This document shows positions 1 through 8,949 of a DNA stretch of 16,187 bases, piece after piece. The stretch's first letter is position 1. Every line of letters begins with the position of its first letter. Below the pieces are notes generated by a model. It was not told the origin of the DNA and made no database searches. It saw nothing but the letters and a program-made list of their open reading frames with translations. The DNA is taken from assembly GCA_037178625.1 (NCBI GenBank), contig JAWZXG010000107.1, positions 1 through 16,187 on the forward strand, in the 5' to 3' direction. Position numbers and translations under genes: made by a program. The stretch comes from Skeletonema tropicum. Its lineage: Eukaryota; Bacillariophyta; Thalassiosirophyceae; Thalassiosirales; Thalassiosiraceae.

Positions 1-223
1 GTTGCGTACCACCTTAATTAGGTAGCCAAACATGCTCTGTAGTACGATCATAAGGAACTTTCCAAACAGCATTAGTCGGCAAGTTAGGGTTCAGTGGCTT
101 CCTCTCTAGCTATTAGAGAGAGCGGCCACATTCGGCAGCCATGGCGGATCATGGCGGCCACCGTTTTTTTGTGTGATGGTGCGTAGATCTTTCAGCAATT
201 ACTGAACCTTTCATGTAAAGATA
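1..223. other. non-coding, no gene recognised
   Basis: I find no credible coding frame or RNA gene here. The only visible structure is small: a short inverted repeat around CTCTCTAGCTATTAGAGAGAG near 100-121 and a local repeat of ATGGCGG near 140-157. It could be the flank of a gene lying outside the window. Confidence 0.5.
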
Positions 224-366
224 GTTTCACAAAAGTTGTTGCAAGATTTCACAGAAGTTTCACACACCTCGCACGCACCTCGCACGCACGTGCGTGCGAG
301 GTGCGTGCGAGGTGCGTGCGAAGTGTGTGAAACTTCTGTGAAATCTTGCAACAACTTTTGTGAAAC
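224..366. repeat. 143-bp palindromic inverted repeat (hairpin)
   Basis: The left arm (224-289) and right arm (290-366) are reverse complements with no loop; the centre is ACGT at 288-291. The outer 44 bases (224-267 against 323-366) pair perfectly. The inner part is an 11-base unit, GTGCGTGCGAG, present twice on the left and three times on the right (the last copy has one change), so the arms differ by exactly one unit. No clear target-site duplication flanks it. It could be a foldback element, a MITE remnant, or a source of hairpin RNA if transcribed. It lies 17 bp before the duplication that borders the hAT-type element. Confidence 0.9.
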
Positions 367-390
367 AATTGAATCTCACTCAGTCTTCAT

Positions 391-998
391 CAGGGTTGTG
401 TACCCACGGGAAATAACCCTGGGTAGGTAGGTGTGGGTAGTACCCAAAGTGCTCACCCCAATGGGTAGGTGGGTGTGGGTATCTACCCATACCCACCCAA
501 TTTTGCTGGGTTTTGGGTAGGTGTGGGTACCTGTTCTTCTTCCATGTAGTACTGCCAATTTCAGCTCTACGTGCATCAAACGCCTTCCTTGAGTGTGTAT
601 ATATTTAGTACATGCACCTGGTTTGATGATCATCATCGAGCCCTCAGCGTTTCGAAAAGGCTTTTTCTCTCTAGGCTGTAAATCTGGTCTGAGGAGGGGA
701 ACGTAATATCTAATATCACATTCATTTTGTATGCAATTCGAGTGAAACTACATCGAATTTACTTGCAATGCACATATTCACTACTCCTGCCAACTCCTCC
801 AGCACCTTTTGCCTCCTTTTGCTCCCTTTTCAACGTACCCATCCATTGTCCAAACAGCACCCACTCGGGTAGGTGGGTATGGGTATCTACCCATTCCGAA
901 ATCCCGCCGGGTAGGTACTTGATGGGTATACCCACACCCGATACCTACCCATTTTTCGGGTACTTCGGGCTGGGTACCACGGTGGGTACACAACCCTG
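391..998. mobile_element. hAT-type non-autonomous element (MITE), 608 bp
   Basis: The element is bounded by 17-bp perfect terminal inverted repeats, CAGGGTTGTGTACCCAC at 391-407 and its reverse complement at 982-998. It is flanked by an exact 8-bp direct duplication, GTCTTCAT, at 383-390 and 999-1006. An 8-bp duplication with CAGGG-type ends is the known signature of the hAT superfamily. Inside both ends are arrays of a GGGTAGGTGTGGGTA-like motif in both orientations (about 419-534 and 868-953), like the subterminal binding sites of hAT transposases. The middle (about 535-860) has no recognisable gene and no transposase, so the element would need one supplied in trans. The right end is 245 bp upstream of the ATG of the FG-GAP gene, so it sits in that gene's probable promoter or 5' leader. 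Confidence 0.88.
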
Positions 999-1243
999 GT
1001 CTTCATATTATATTCACGATGGATGATGACGATACGGATGGAGCGAAGGTTGGAGGTTTTATGGAGTTGGAGGTGATGAATAGAAGATCCCACAATGCAT
1101 CGCTTTTTCTGTGGGGAGTGCGACTATTTATACGGGAAATCTCTCTTGTTAGCGATTTAAGCTCAGCTTCACCGAGATCTAAGAGGTGGCACAAAAAATA
1201 CACCGGACCCCAGAAAACAGCCAGAGCAGCGCAGCTAATAATC

Positions 1244-2826
1244 ATGATGAAGTCGGCAGTAGCCGTGGCAGCGGCAATCCTGCTCGCACGTCCTGATCTC
1301 TATTCAGCTGCAAACAATCAAGAGCGCCTAGAAGAACACATATCTCAGGTATTGGAGACACCATTTCTTGGACAGCACGTGGGGCTTGCGATATTTGACA
1401 TCAACAACGATGGCGCACCTGATGTTCTATTCGCGGCAGGAAGGCACTGGGTAGACCAATCCTACGCTCTCATCAACTTGGGACCAATATATACTGAAAA
1501 TAATGGTGATTTTGAAGGTGTCAGATTCAGCAAAGCGCTGCCTGTTGGACCACCAGGTGGGTACTATCAGATCGATGTGGCACCGTCGTCGTTACACACA
1601 AAATCATTACATGATGATAATGGAACACATCATAATACGATGGTACTGCTAGTTGGTGGGACATGTCACGATGATACACCGACTCAATTTGGCTCTTGTG
1701 TTATGGAAGAAAATACTCCTGCTAGATTACTAAAAGTTGGTGTTTCTGGATGCAATATACACAATCCCGATGTGGAATGCAACTTGGATTGGGATCTAGT
1801 TTGGGAAGATCCACATCCAAGAGGTGACAGAAATGGTGGATTTGCGTATTTTCAACATGCAATTCATCCATCGATAGCACTGTTAGGTCAAGGCGGGGTG
1901 GAAAATATCAATATCCATATCATCAGCAAGACAAGTCAAGTTTGGTGGATGATGAGGATGAGTTCCGAATACCCGCACCGACGAAAACTGATCCTAGATC
2001 AGATTTTTCCCGTTACGCTGGGTTTGCTTCATCGAAGACACTATTGGGAGGTGCAATTGCTGCTGGAAGACGTAGTGATTATGATCCACCACAATTCGAT
2101 CCAAAGGGTCATGCCAAAAGACTCAATTTACTAGTTTACAAAGATCAACAATCATCAACAGTAACAGCGTTCGAGAAATACTTTTTGCCTTCGAACATCA
2201 GCGGAGAGCCATACCCAGGAAATACCTCCATTTCCATCCAAAGTACAAACTTTCAATTTGACGATATCGATGGAGATGGTATAGATGATTTGCTAGAGGC
2301 TACATTCCTTTACTCATCGCAACGAGTACGTGGTCATCCGCTTCCGCAACGTATCCATTTCTTGAACGAAAAAGGTCATGTGAAGGAAACGTTGGTCGTT
2401 CATGAGTCAGACGAAGGGGACGCAGGTAGATCAGTTACCACTGGCCAAATATTCTCTGATAGTGTTCTACCTGATGTGGTATTTGCTTCGGCTAAAGGCA
2501 TCGTTACAGTGTTCGCCAACTTGGGTGTGGATGAATATGGAAACTTTCGTGGCTTAGAGCAGCGCTATACATTTTCTGCTAAAAATCCTCAATGTCAAGT
2601 ACGTGATGTTGCAGTCGCTCGTATGACTCAAAAAGATGGTGTTGACAATCAGTGCTGGATTGGCCTCGTTGCGGCCGTGGCTTGCCCTTTTGAGAAGCCG
2701 ACGCCCAAATTTCTGGGTGAGAATGAAATCTTTTACATTAATGGAAGTTGCGAGGATGACAGGAGGAGCAGCGCCATGCTGAGGACTGACAATTGGGCAG
2801 GTCGGGTCAAGACTGTTCAAATATAG
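1244..2826 (+). CDS. secreted FG-GAP/VCBS repeat protein (one frame change)
   Basis: The start at 1244 is chosen because it begins a signal-peptide-like segment: MMKS, then a run of Ala, Val, Ile and Leu to about residue 15. Two calcium-loop motifs of the FG-GAP/VCBS type are visible: FDINNDGAPDVLF (residues 51-63) and, in the second half, FDDIDGDGIDDLL. Such repeats build beta-propellers in extracellular or endomembrane proteins that bind proteins or sugars. The frame changes once near 1895-1898. The first frame runs to about LLGQGG and the second continues with a Lys-Tyr-Gln stretch leading to LVDDEDEFRIP. One missing G in the GGGG run at 1895-1898 would join them; a short intron is less likely, as no well-placed GT-AG pair fits. 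Length would be about 527 residues. The exact ligand and role are unknown. It converges on the cysteine synthase gene, 140 bp away. Confidence 0.75.
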
Positions 2827-2966
2827 TGAAAGCTCTGTCAAACTGTAGAGTAGAGAAATGTACATGAAGATGCAAACATGCAGAGATATTGAGAGAGAAC
2901 TCCTTTATACATGTAGATAAAGATATGTAGTCAGAAATTCAGTTTAATGAGGAATACTTTTCATCA

Positions 2967-4973
2967 TTACTTCGAGCGGAGAGGATTTTGGCTCATCCAC
3001 TTGGGTAAAAACTCAAATGGATCACCTTCATATTCCTGACTATATTTGATTCCAGCCTTATCGAACAAAGGCTGCAATTCCTTTTTCCTCCACTTGATAC
3101 AAGCATCAGCTGCGCCACCCATGAATTCTCCATCAATAAAACACTGAGGGAAAGTAGCGCATCCAGTCTGATCAGTCAATGCAGCCCGATACTTGTTGCC
3201 CATATTATCCTTGGCGTATTCAAAAGAGTCGATGTTGATTTGAGTGTATTCTACTCCAATGGTATCAAAGAAATTCGTGATTGTCCAGCAAAATTCACAA
3301 TATTGAAGCGAAAAAATGACAATTTTGTGTTTCGCAATGTTCTCCTTTACAAATGCAACACTCTCCTCGGTGGAACTTGGCAAAGGTACAGGAGGAGGGG
3401 GTGAACTTGGAGTCGATGCCGCAATCTCCTTCTCTTCCTCTGTCATATCAGCTCCAATACCATCGAACAGAGGTGTGGATAGGTACCGTTCGCCTGTATC
3501 TGGTAATATGGCGACAATGGAAGTGCCTGGAGAGCAAGTCTCGGCATGTTTGAGTGCAGATGCCAGAATACCTCCACCCGACGTTCCAGTAAATATGCCC
3601 TCTTTTTGTGCCAATGTCTTACTTGTAGACATGGCAATATCACCACCTACGTGGCAAACCTCATCAATCCGAGATCTCGCCTTGTCCACAAGAGATGGGA
3701 TCCAATCGGGTGCCCATCCCTGAAGCAAATGTGGACGCCAGACGGGATGAGGATCCTTGAAGGAGGAAAGTTCTCCTTCGCCCTGTGGATATTCCGTCTC
3801 AATTTGACTATACAGCATCGGAGCATTGTCAGGCTCTACACAATGAATCTTCGTATCAGGTGAGCGACTTTTCATCACCTTACTAACACCATTCAATGTC
3901 CCGCCAGTACCATACGCCAAGAAGAGATGATCCAACGTTTCATCTCCCATAGCATCGAGCAATTCCGGCCCAGTTGTCATCTCATGGACATAGGCATTTG
4001 CCTCATTATCAAACTGGTTCGGCCAGTACCAACCATGTTTCTCTGCCAGCTCCTTCGTTTTGATGACCATCCCACTACCCTTGTGTGCAGGATTGGTGAG
4101 AATCACGCGTGCACCTAGAAATCTCATCAGCTTCCGACGTTCGATTGAGAAAGACTCGGCCATGACGCAGACGAAGGGGTAGCCCTTGGCGTTGCACACC
4201 ATGGCTAATCCGATGCCAGTGTTTCCAGAGGAACATTCGACTACTGTTTGACCTGGCTTGAGATGCCCGTTCTTTTCGGCCCACTGTATAATATATAGCA
4301 GATAGAAATGAGTTGTTTGGTGAGCGATAAACGAGATGACATCATCATGACGTACATAATAATTTCACACATAATATTATTTTCGTGTCGTCGCTCATTG
4401 TCATCATCTTACCTCAATACAACCCAATGCCAAACGATCCTTCACACTCCCCATCGGATTAAACGCTTCGCATTTCACATAGACATTGACACCCTTCGGT
4501 GCCATCCTGTTTAGTTTCACAAGAGGTGTTTTACCAATGGTATCCAAGATACTGCTCGATTTTTGTGATGGACGTACATCGTTGGCGATGGATTCGATGA
4601 TGGATGTGTGCTGCTGCTGCTCATGTTGGAGACGATAATAATTCTGTGAGGTTTATTGATCGAAGCGTTATTTTTGCGTAGGAGGAGAGAGGAGGATGTT
4701 TTGCCAAGTGAGATGAAGCGGGGCATCAACAGCGACATTGTCGAGGAGTTGATGATGAGTTGTGTCATCGTAATGTGATGCCGGCATGAAAGATTTTTGC
4801 CAACCTACCACCTGACGACTTGTACCCCGCAAGATTTCATATTGATTCCTATTGTCTGTGGGCTTACCTCCAAAAGACTCAACTAATTCCGACGTTAATA
4901 TCGCCAACAGTATCTTTCTCTCTTTACCTTCCCCGCTCTCCTCTCTCTTGACGAGCATGTTGGTACCATACAT
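2967..4973 (-). CDS. cysteine synthase (O-acetylserine thiol-lyase)-glutaredoxin fusion
   Basis: Three exons joined at phase-0 GT-AG introns: 4809-4973, 4413-4643 and 2967-4283, giving 570 residues. The middle is a fold-type II PLP enzyme of the cysteine synthase family, which makes cysteine from O-acetylserine and sulfide. It has [13 protein letters not shown], the PLP lysine in NPMGSVKDR (K123), the substrate loop SSGNTG (150-155), the phosphate-binding GTGGT (257-261) and FTGTSGG near 354-360. After a Pro-rich linker (about 417-436) comes a glutaredoxin domain with a YCEFC active site (C461, C464), FPQ with the usual cis-proline (P511) and a Gly-Gly glutathione-binding turn. Free cysteine synthases are usually about 310-400 residues, so the extra domain explains the length. 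Exon 1 (about 55 residues) is not recognised; its start, 4973 or the second Met at 4958, is the least certain part. A cystathionine beta-synthase-like activity cannot be excluded. Confidence 0.88.
4284..4412 (-). other. intron 2 of the cysteine synthase-glutaredoxin gene
   Basis: On the minus strand the intron starts GTAAGATGATG and ends TATTATACAG. Its 129 bp interrupt the conserved enzyme between ...ALGCIE and WAEKNGH. The join is phase 0 and restores the family alignment without gaps, which makes this the best-supported intron in the window. Confidence 0.92.
4644..4808 (-). other. probable intron 1 of the cysteine synthase-glutaredoxin gene
   Basis: On the minus strand it starts GTAGGTTGGC and ends AAACCTCACAG (165 bp). 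An intron or other start is needed because the enzyme frame meets a TAA just upstream of 4643 and has no Met between there and the first conserved motif. This donor is in phase 0 with an open exon at 4809-4973. Another donor, GTAAGC at 4867, does not fit the phase. cDNA would settle it. Confidence 0.6.
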
Positions 4974-5137
4974 TATACAGCTCTTCGCCTCTCATAGCCC
5001 AGTTCAGCTGCGTGATTATCATTATACTACACAAATTGAGCCCAAGCTAATAAATCATTAACAACAGAAGCTAGTGATTCTCTCTAGAGAGTATGGTAGG
5101 TTGCTTTGAACAGCGTATAAAAAAAAAATAGATAATC
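4974..5137. promoter_or_regulatory. 164-bp divergent promoter region
   Basis: This is the whole space between the ATG of the cysteine synthase-glutaredoxin gene (minus strand) and the ATG of 6-phosphogluconolactonase (plus strand), so both promoters must lie here or extend into the genes. It holds a TATAAAA stretch at 5116-5122 and a CTCTCTAGAGAG palindrome at about 5079-5090. TATAAAA is only about 20 bp from the downstream ATG, which is close for a TATA box. The role is inferred from gene layout. Confidence 0.5.
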
Positions 5138-6033
5138 ATGGAAGGCACGACAACAAATAATCATCAAGCTAGGCTAGTCATCGCACCAACCAAAACAGCC
5201 CTCAGCACCGCATTATCCAACCTCGTCATTCAATCTTGCCACAGAGCACTACGACATTCCACCACATTCACAATTGCACTTAGCGGAGGGTCACTCCCAA
5301 CATTCCTCCAAGAACTACCCGACGCATTTTCCAAAGCCGGTAAAGATCCACAATGGGACAAATGGCATGTTCTATTGGCAGATGAGCGATGTGTGGTATC
5401 CTCTCACGAGGATTCCAATTTAGGTGCAATTCGGACACACTTTACAGACAATGTAGCTATACCACAATCACAAATATATGGTATTGATGAGACGTTATTA
5501 GGATCATCGGAAGATGTTGCTGCATCCTATGAGAAGAATGTTGTCAAGTATCTATTAGAAAAGAAAAATCAACAACAACAGCTACTACTACTACTACTAC
5601 TGATGATGATGGTGGAAGATTGACTGCGTCTTGTTAGGATTTGGTCCCGATGGACATACATGTTCCTTATTTCCAAACCACAAATTATTAAATGAACAAA
5701 GTCGATGGGTAGCATCCATTGATGATTCTCCAAAACCTCCTCCGTCAAGGATTACATTGACATTACCATTTTTGAATCAATATTGTCAACAGATTATTTT
5801 TTGTGGGGCGGGTGTATCCAAGCGTCCGATAGTGCATGCGGTCTTTCGAAATGTTGAGAAGGTTCTTGAGAGAAGTAGTGGAAGAGAATGATGCTGTAGT
5901 ATTAGAGGCCAGGGTGGCATCTGTGGAATTGAGCAATCCAGCACCATATCCTTGTGGTATGGTGCGACCGCAAGGGTGTGGTGATGATGGCGACTCTTTG
6001 ATTTGGCTTGTTGATGAAGATGCATGTTGCTAA
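5138..6033 (+). CDS. PGLS: 6-phosphogluconolactonase (two frame changes)
   Basis: Hydrolyses 6-phosphogluconolactone to 6-phosphogluconate, the second step of the oxidative pentose phosphate pathway, which supplies NADPH. Family motifs appear in the usual order: TFTIALSGGSLPTFLQELP, then WHVLLADERCV with SNLGAIRTHF, SQIYGI, VLLGFGPDGHTCSLFPNH, SPKPPPSRITLTLPFLN, a Gly-Ala-Gly-Val-Ser-Lys loop, and an end segment DSLIWLVDEDA. No targeting sequence is seen, so it is probably cytosolic. The reading frame changes twice: near 5600-5621, inside or just after a trinucleotide microsatellite, and near 5862-5871. Removing one base at each place would join the frames. The segment before the first change encodes a Gln-Leu-Met low-complexity insert not typical of the family. 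Total length would be about 298 residues, slightly longer than human PGLS (258). Confidence 0.88.
5568..5613 (+). repeat. trinucleotide microsatellite inside the 6-phosphogluconolactonase gene
   Basis: Consecutive runs of CAA, CTA and then GAT/ATG triplets lie between the YEKNVVKYLLEKK segment and the GFGPDGH motif. In the main frame they give poly-Gln, poly-Leu and Met. The family is variable in length here, so the repeat could be tolerated. It also coincides with one of the frame changes, so its length may be wrong in the assembly. Confidence 0.8.
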
Positions 6034-6112
6034 TAAGGAATTCATTTCAACTGTTGGTAGTACAAAGTAGTAAGAAAAAGTTGACTTTTGCATGTTACTT
6101 GTGTTGAAACTA

Positions 6113-7042
6113 TTATATTCCATCCGTTGCATATAGTCTTTGGGACTTTTCACCGACAGCTTGCAGTATGAAGTTGCAGATATCTTTCAATGCACGCTCC
6201 GAGTCCGAATCTCTTCCATTTGGTACTGAATGACCTCCCTCGTGGTAAGTAATAGATACATCTAATCCAGCCGTTTGGTAGCAATCGTGCACTTGCTTGG
6301 CACTTTCGATTGGGTTGATTGTATCATTCTTTCCCATCACGAATAGCATCTTTGTTTCTTTTTTTAGTTCATGATTTGCTTGTTGTGAAAGGGAATTGAG
6401 TGCCTTTTTGTATGGATTGGGCCACGCAGCTCCATTCAGTATATACGAACAGTTCGATCGCTGCAAATCAATATTAGTTGCAAGTAATGCAGCGAGTAGA
6501 ATTGCCCCCTGTGAGTGTCCCAAAATCAAATCATAGTTGTACTCTGTTGGTGCTGTAGTAGTGGATGAGTCACTACTTCTTGGGAGTACTGCATTCATGA
6601 CATTTGATGCACTCTCATCAAAACCAATGTATTCATCTGCATTAAATGATCTAAATCCCGGAGACATTGTCCACCAAGCGTATGCATCATCCGTGTCACT
6701 AATTTGGTATGGGGCTGTCAACGCTTCCCATTTGATGGATAATAGTTCACTTTTTTTTCTCTTTTCATCGTCGGCAATAAGGCTATTTTCCAGCAATGTC
6801 CTCAAAGGTAACAACCTCTTTAGGAATTCTTCACCATTTCCCCCCTTCCCATGTAAACACAGTATTCGAAAGACATTATTATCATCATGAGGAGATGTTG
6901 TTGTGGCTGCTACTGCAGATGAGCTCAGACTACGATGACGCATCATCTGATGTTGAAGAGGGATGAATGCTTGTGCGATGCTGTTCTTCCGAGCGACGCA
7001 ACTGATCAAGAAGAGTCTGGAGAAACTTCTTTTCACTGCCAT
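6113..7042 (-). CDS. FSH1/OVCA2-type serine hydrolase, probably organelle-targeted
   Basis: A single uninterrupted frame of 309 residues. It matches the FSH1 family of alpha/beta hydrolases: an opening strand with LCLHGKGGNGEEF (residues 61-73), the nucleophile elbow GHSQG (S177), the acid in GKNDTINP (D240) and the histidine in HEGGHSVP (H271). The catalytic triad is therefore complete. The substrate is not known; family members include fungal and human esterases of modest characterisation. The first 50 residues are an extension: basic and hydroxylated residues, a short hydrophobic stretch LFLISCVA, then SIAQAFIP, which resembles the diatom ASAFAP plastid motif. The hydrophobic part is weak for a signal peptide, so mitochondrial targeting is also possible. 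It converges on 6-phosphogluconolactonase with 79 bp between the stops. Confidence 0.85.
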   Translation of the reverse strand: MAVKRSFSRLFLISCVARKNSIAQAFIPLQHQMMRHRSLSSSAVAATTTSPHDDNNVFRILCLHGKGGNGEEFLKRLLPLRTLLENSLIADDEKRKKSELLSIKWEALTAPYQISDTDDAYAWWTMSPGFRSFNADEYIGFDESASNVMNAVLPRSSDSSTTTAPTEYNYDLILGHSQGAILLAALLATNIDLQRSNCSYILNGAAWPNPYKKALNSLSQQANHELKKETKMLFVMGKNDTINPIESAKQVHDCYQTAGLDVSITYHEGGHSVPNGRDSDSERALKDICNFILQAVGEKSQRLYATDGI

Positions 7043-7383
7043 GTCAGGTAGGTGCTTTGCTTTTAGGAGAGCTGTGGACTGATAGCTATGAAAGTGGTGC
7101 GTGTTGCAATCGAGTTGGGATATGGTAGCTAAGGCAATAGAGCGCGAGTATTATTTATGACGGATACGTGCTTTCTTGATGATTTCATGTATTTGAGATT
7201 TAGGGGGCTACCCCAAATGACCCCCTTAAAGGAACCTGGATCTATTAGTTAATTAAGCTGTAAACCCAAGAGTAAAGGGAGCATTTAGGGGGCAAAATGG
7301 ACCATTTTTTTTACTTTTTGATTTTGTCGGCGACACAAACAAAAATAAAGCAAGTAGCAAGTGCATGATAGGATCTTTGCACC
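7043..7383. promoter_or_regulatory. 341-bp divergent intergenic region
   Basis: This separates the FSH1-like gene (minus) and the LAMTOR3-like gene (plus) and must carry both promoters. I see no gene in it. Visible features are A/T-rich runs (TTTTTTTTACTTTTTG near 7305-7320) and a near repeat of GGGGGC around 7202 and 7289. No defined element can be supported. Confidence 0.4.
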
Positions 7384-8603
7384 ATGGCAGATCAGCAGGG
7401 CCAGCAGCAACAACCACGGGGCATCCTCCCCTCCGAAACACTCAACGCACTCGACAATCTCGTCGACCGTCTCAATTTTTCCTCCGGTCGTCTTCCCAAC
7501 GTCAACAACAACAATAACACTACTAATAACGAGGATGATGATGTCCGTCCACTCCCCATCCGCGCCCTCTTGGTTGGAACCAACGAGGGTGTCGGCCTCT
7601 CCCGCTCCCTTGGTTCGGCGCACACTGCCTCTCAACTACGATCGAACAATATGAACGGTGGCGGTGGTGATCCATCATCGTCATTTTCACATTCGGGGAG
7701 CATGAGCGAAGAAGTGTTGAGTAGCATTGAAACCGTTTGGGCGACATTGGTGAGTGCCGCGCCTCCTCATGTGATGGCTGCTACGGCTGCTGCTGCCGCA
7801 GCTGCTGCAAATAGTAGTAGTGGTGGTGGTGGTGGTGGTGGTGGTAGTGCGAATGATGAAGAAAAGAAGGAGGATGGTGTACCGACGCACATTCAGCCTC
7901 CGCATCCACTGTTATCACCCTTGCAATTGGGGGATACGATTAAAACGGTTACTGCGACGTATGATAATTGCACGTTGATTCATATCCACATGCCTCCGTT
8001 GGTAGTTACTTTCGTGGCACTTCCCGAAGCGAATATTGGTGCTATCCGATGCATGGCATTACCATTGTTAAAAGTGTTATTGGAACCTGTGAGACGTGCC
8101 CTGGTACGAAGTCGGGGAGGCGGTGTAGCTGGGGAAATACAGTTATTGGAAGTCCAAATGGAGGGGCTGGACAGGTGATGGGCGGGATGGATTTAGGACC
8201 GGGTATCATGATGGAACAAATGATGGCTGCGGGGGGACAAATGCAGCAGCACCAGCCTAATCATCCACAGCAGCAGCAACAACAACAACAAATGATGTTT
8301 GGACAGCAGGCACAACAACAGCAACAATTACAACAAGTATATGACCAACAACAACAATATCAACAGCAGCAGCAACAGCAATTCCAACAACAACAACAAC
8401 AGCAGCAGCAGCAGCCATCACAGCAACAGCAACTCTTATTGCAGCAACAATTGTTAAATCAACAAATGCTACTACAACAGCAGCAAATGTATCAGGGTGG
8501 GAATAATTTAGATCCACAGCAATTGTATCAGCAGCAGCTTTATATGTTGCAGCAGCAGTATCAACAGCAGCAGCAGCAACAACAACAACAGCAACAGTTT
8601 TGA
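7384..8603 (+). CDS. LAMTOR3-like Ragulator subunit with polyQ tail (one frame change)
   Basis: The start at 7384 follows CACC and gives MADQQGQQQQPRG. The body resembles LAMTOR3/MP1, a roadblock/longin-fold subunit of the Ragulator complex that anchors Rag GTPases and MAPK/TORC1 signalling on late endosomes or lysosomes. The match covers an N-terminal helix (LDNLVDRLNF), the first strand with the Gly turn (IRALLVGTNEGVGLSRSLGS), a helix at LSSIETVWATL, and the tell-tale MPPLVVTFVALPEANIGAI followed by a closing helix. Extra Asn, Ala and Gly tracts break the domain. After about residue 260 the frame changes at the GGGG run 8163-8166 (one missing G joins QMEG to AGQVMGGMDLGPG). A tail of about 140 residues follows, mostly Gln with Met, Leu and Tyr. 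LAMTOR3 is normally about 125 residues. The family call rests on short motifs; the tail might be a separate gene if the frame change is real. Confidence 0.6.
8266..8600 (+). repeat. CAG/CAA polyglutamine tract
   Basis: Imperfect CAG/CAA repeats with interspersed ATG, TAT, TTA and TTT codons encode the Gln-rich tail. CAG and CAA are mixed irregularly, which is usual for a tract kept by selection on protein rather than by simple slippage. The longest pure-Gln run, about 12 codons, is at the very end. Confidence 0.93.
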
Positions 8604-8949
8604 GGAGTGTTTGAGATTGGTTGTTTTAAAATTGTAGAATCCTAACATTATTATTAGGTAGAGTGAATTCATAGAGTTGGTGGGATGCAGATTGATCTTG
8701 AGTGGGTGTCTCCTTCACCAGTCGATCACACCATTCACCAGACGTACTTAAGATTTCTGTTACATAATAAGTTATCGAAGTACCTATAAGTGAGAAAACC
8801 TCTTTTCTTATCTTCCTTTCTCCTCAGCACCCATCACTCCTACGTAGGAATTCATTGAAAATATGGCTTCATCCGTCCTCTCCAACCCAATTTGTTTTTC
8901 GTCACCATGCACACTTCACCTGCCATCACCTCTACTACCTTATGTATTG

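Noticed and set aside
236..430. Open frame across the 143-bp palindrome
   Set aside because: Its amino-acid palindrome simply reflects the DNA inverted repeat.
727..1026. Open frames on both strands inside the hAT-type element
   Set aside because: They are made of the GGGTA-rich repeats and show no protein-family signal; they are by-products of the arrays.
1846..1940. Intron joining the two halves of the FG-GAP gene
   Set aside because: A GTATTT...CAAG pair restores the frame but would remove protein-like sequence and has a weak acceptor; one missing G is simpler. Not fully excluded.
4852..5061. Plus-strand open frame in the first exon and promoter of the cysteine synthase gene
   Set aside because: No family similarity and it opposes a spliced exon with matching phase.
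5116..5122. TATA box for 6-phosphogluconolactonase
   Set aside because: It lies only about 20 bp before the ATG, leaving almost no leader; it may be just part of an A-run.
5543..5618. Intron at the first frame change of 6-phosphogluconolactonase
   Set aside because: GTCAAG...GGAAG fits the phase but would delete the helix that precedes the GPDGH strand in homologues; a one-base error in or beside the microsatellite is more likely.
8257..8517. Minus-strand Val/Ala-rich frame
   Set aside because: It is the antisense of the CAG/CAA tract.
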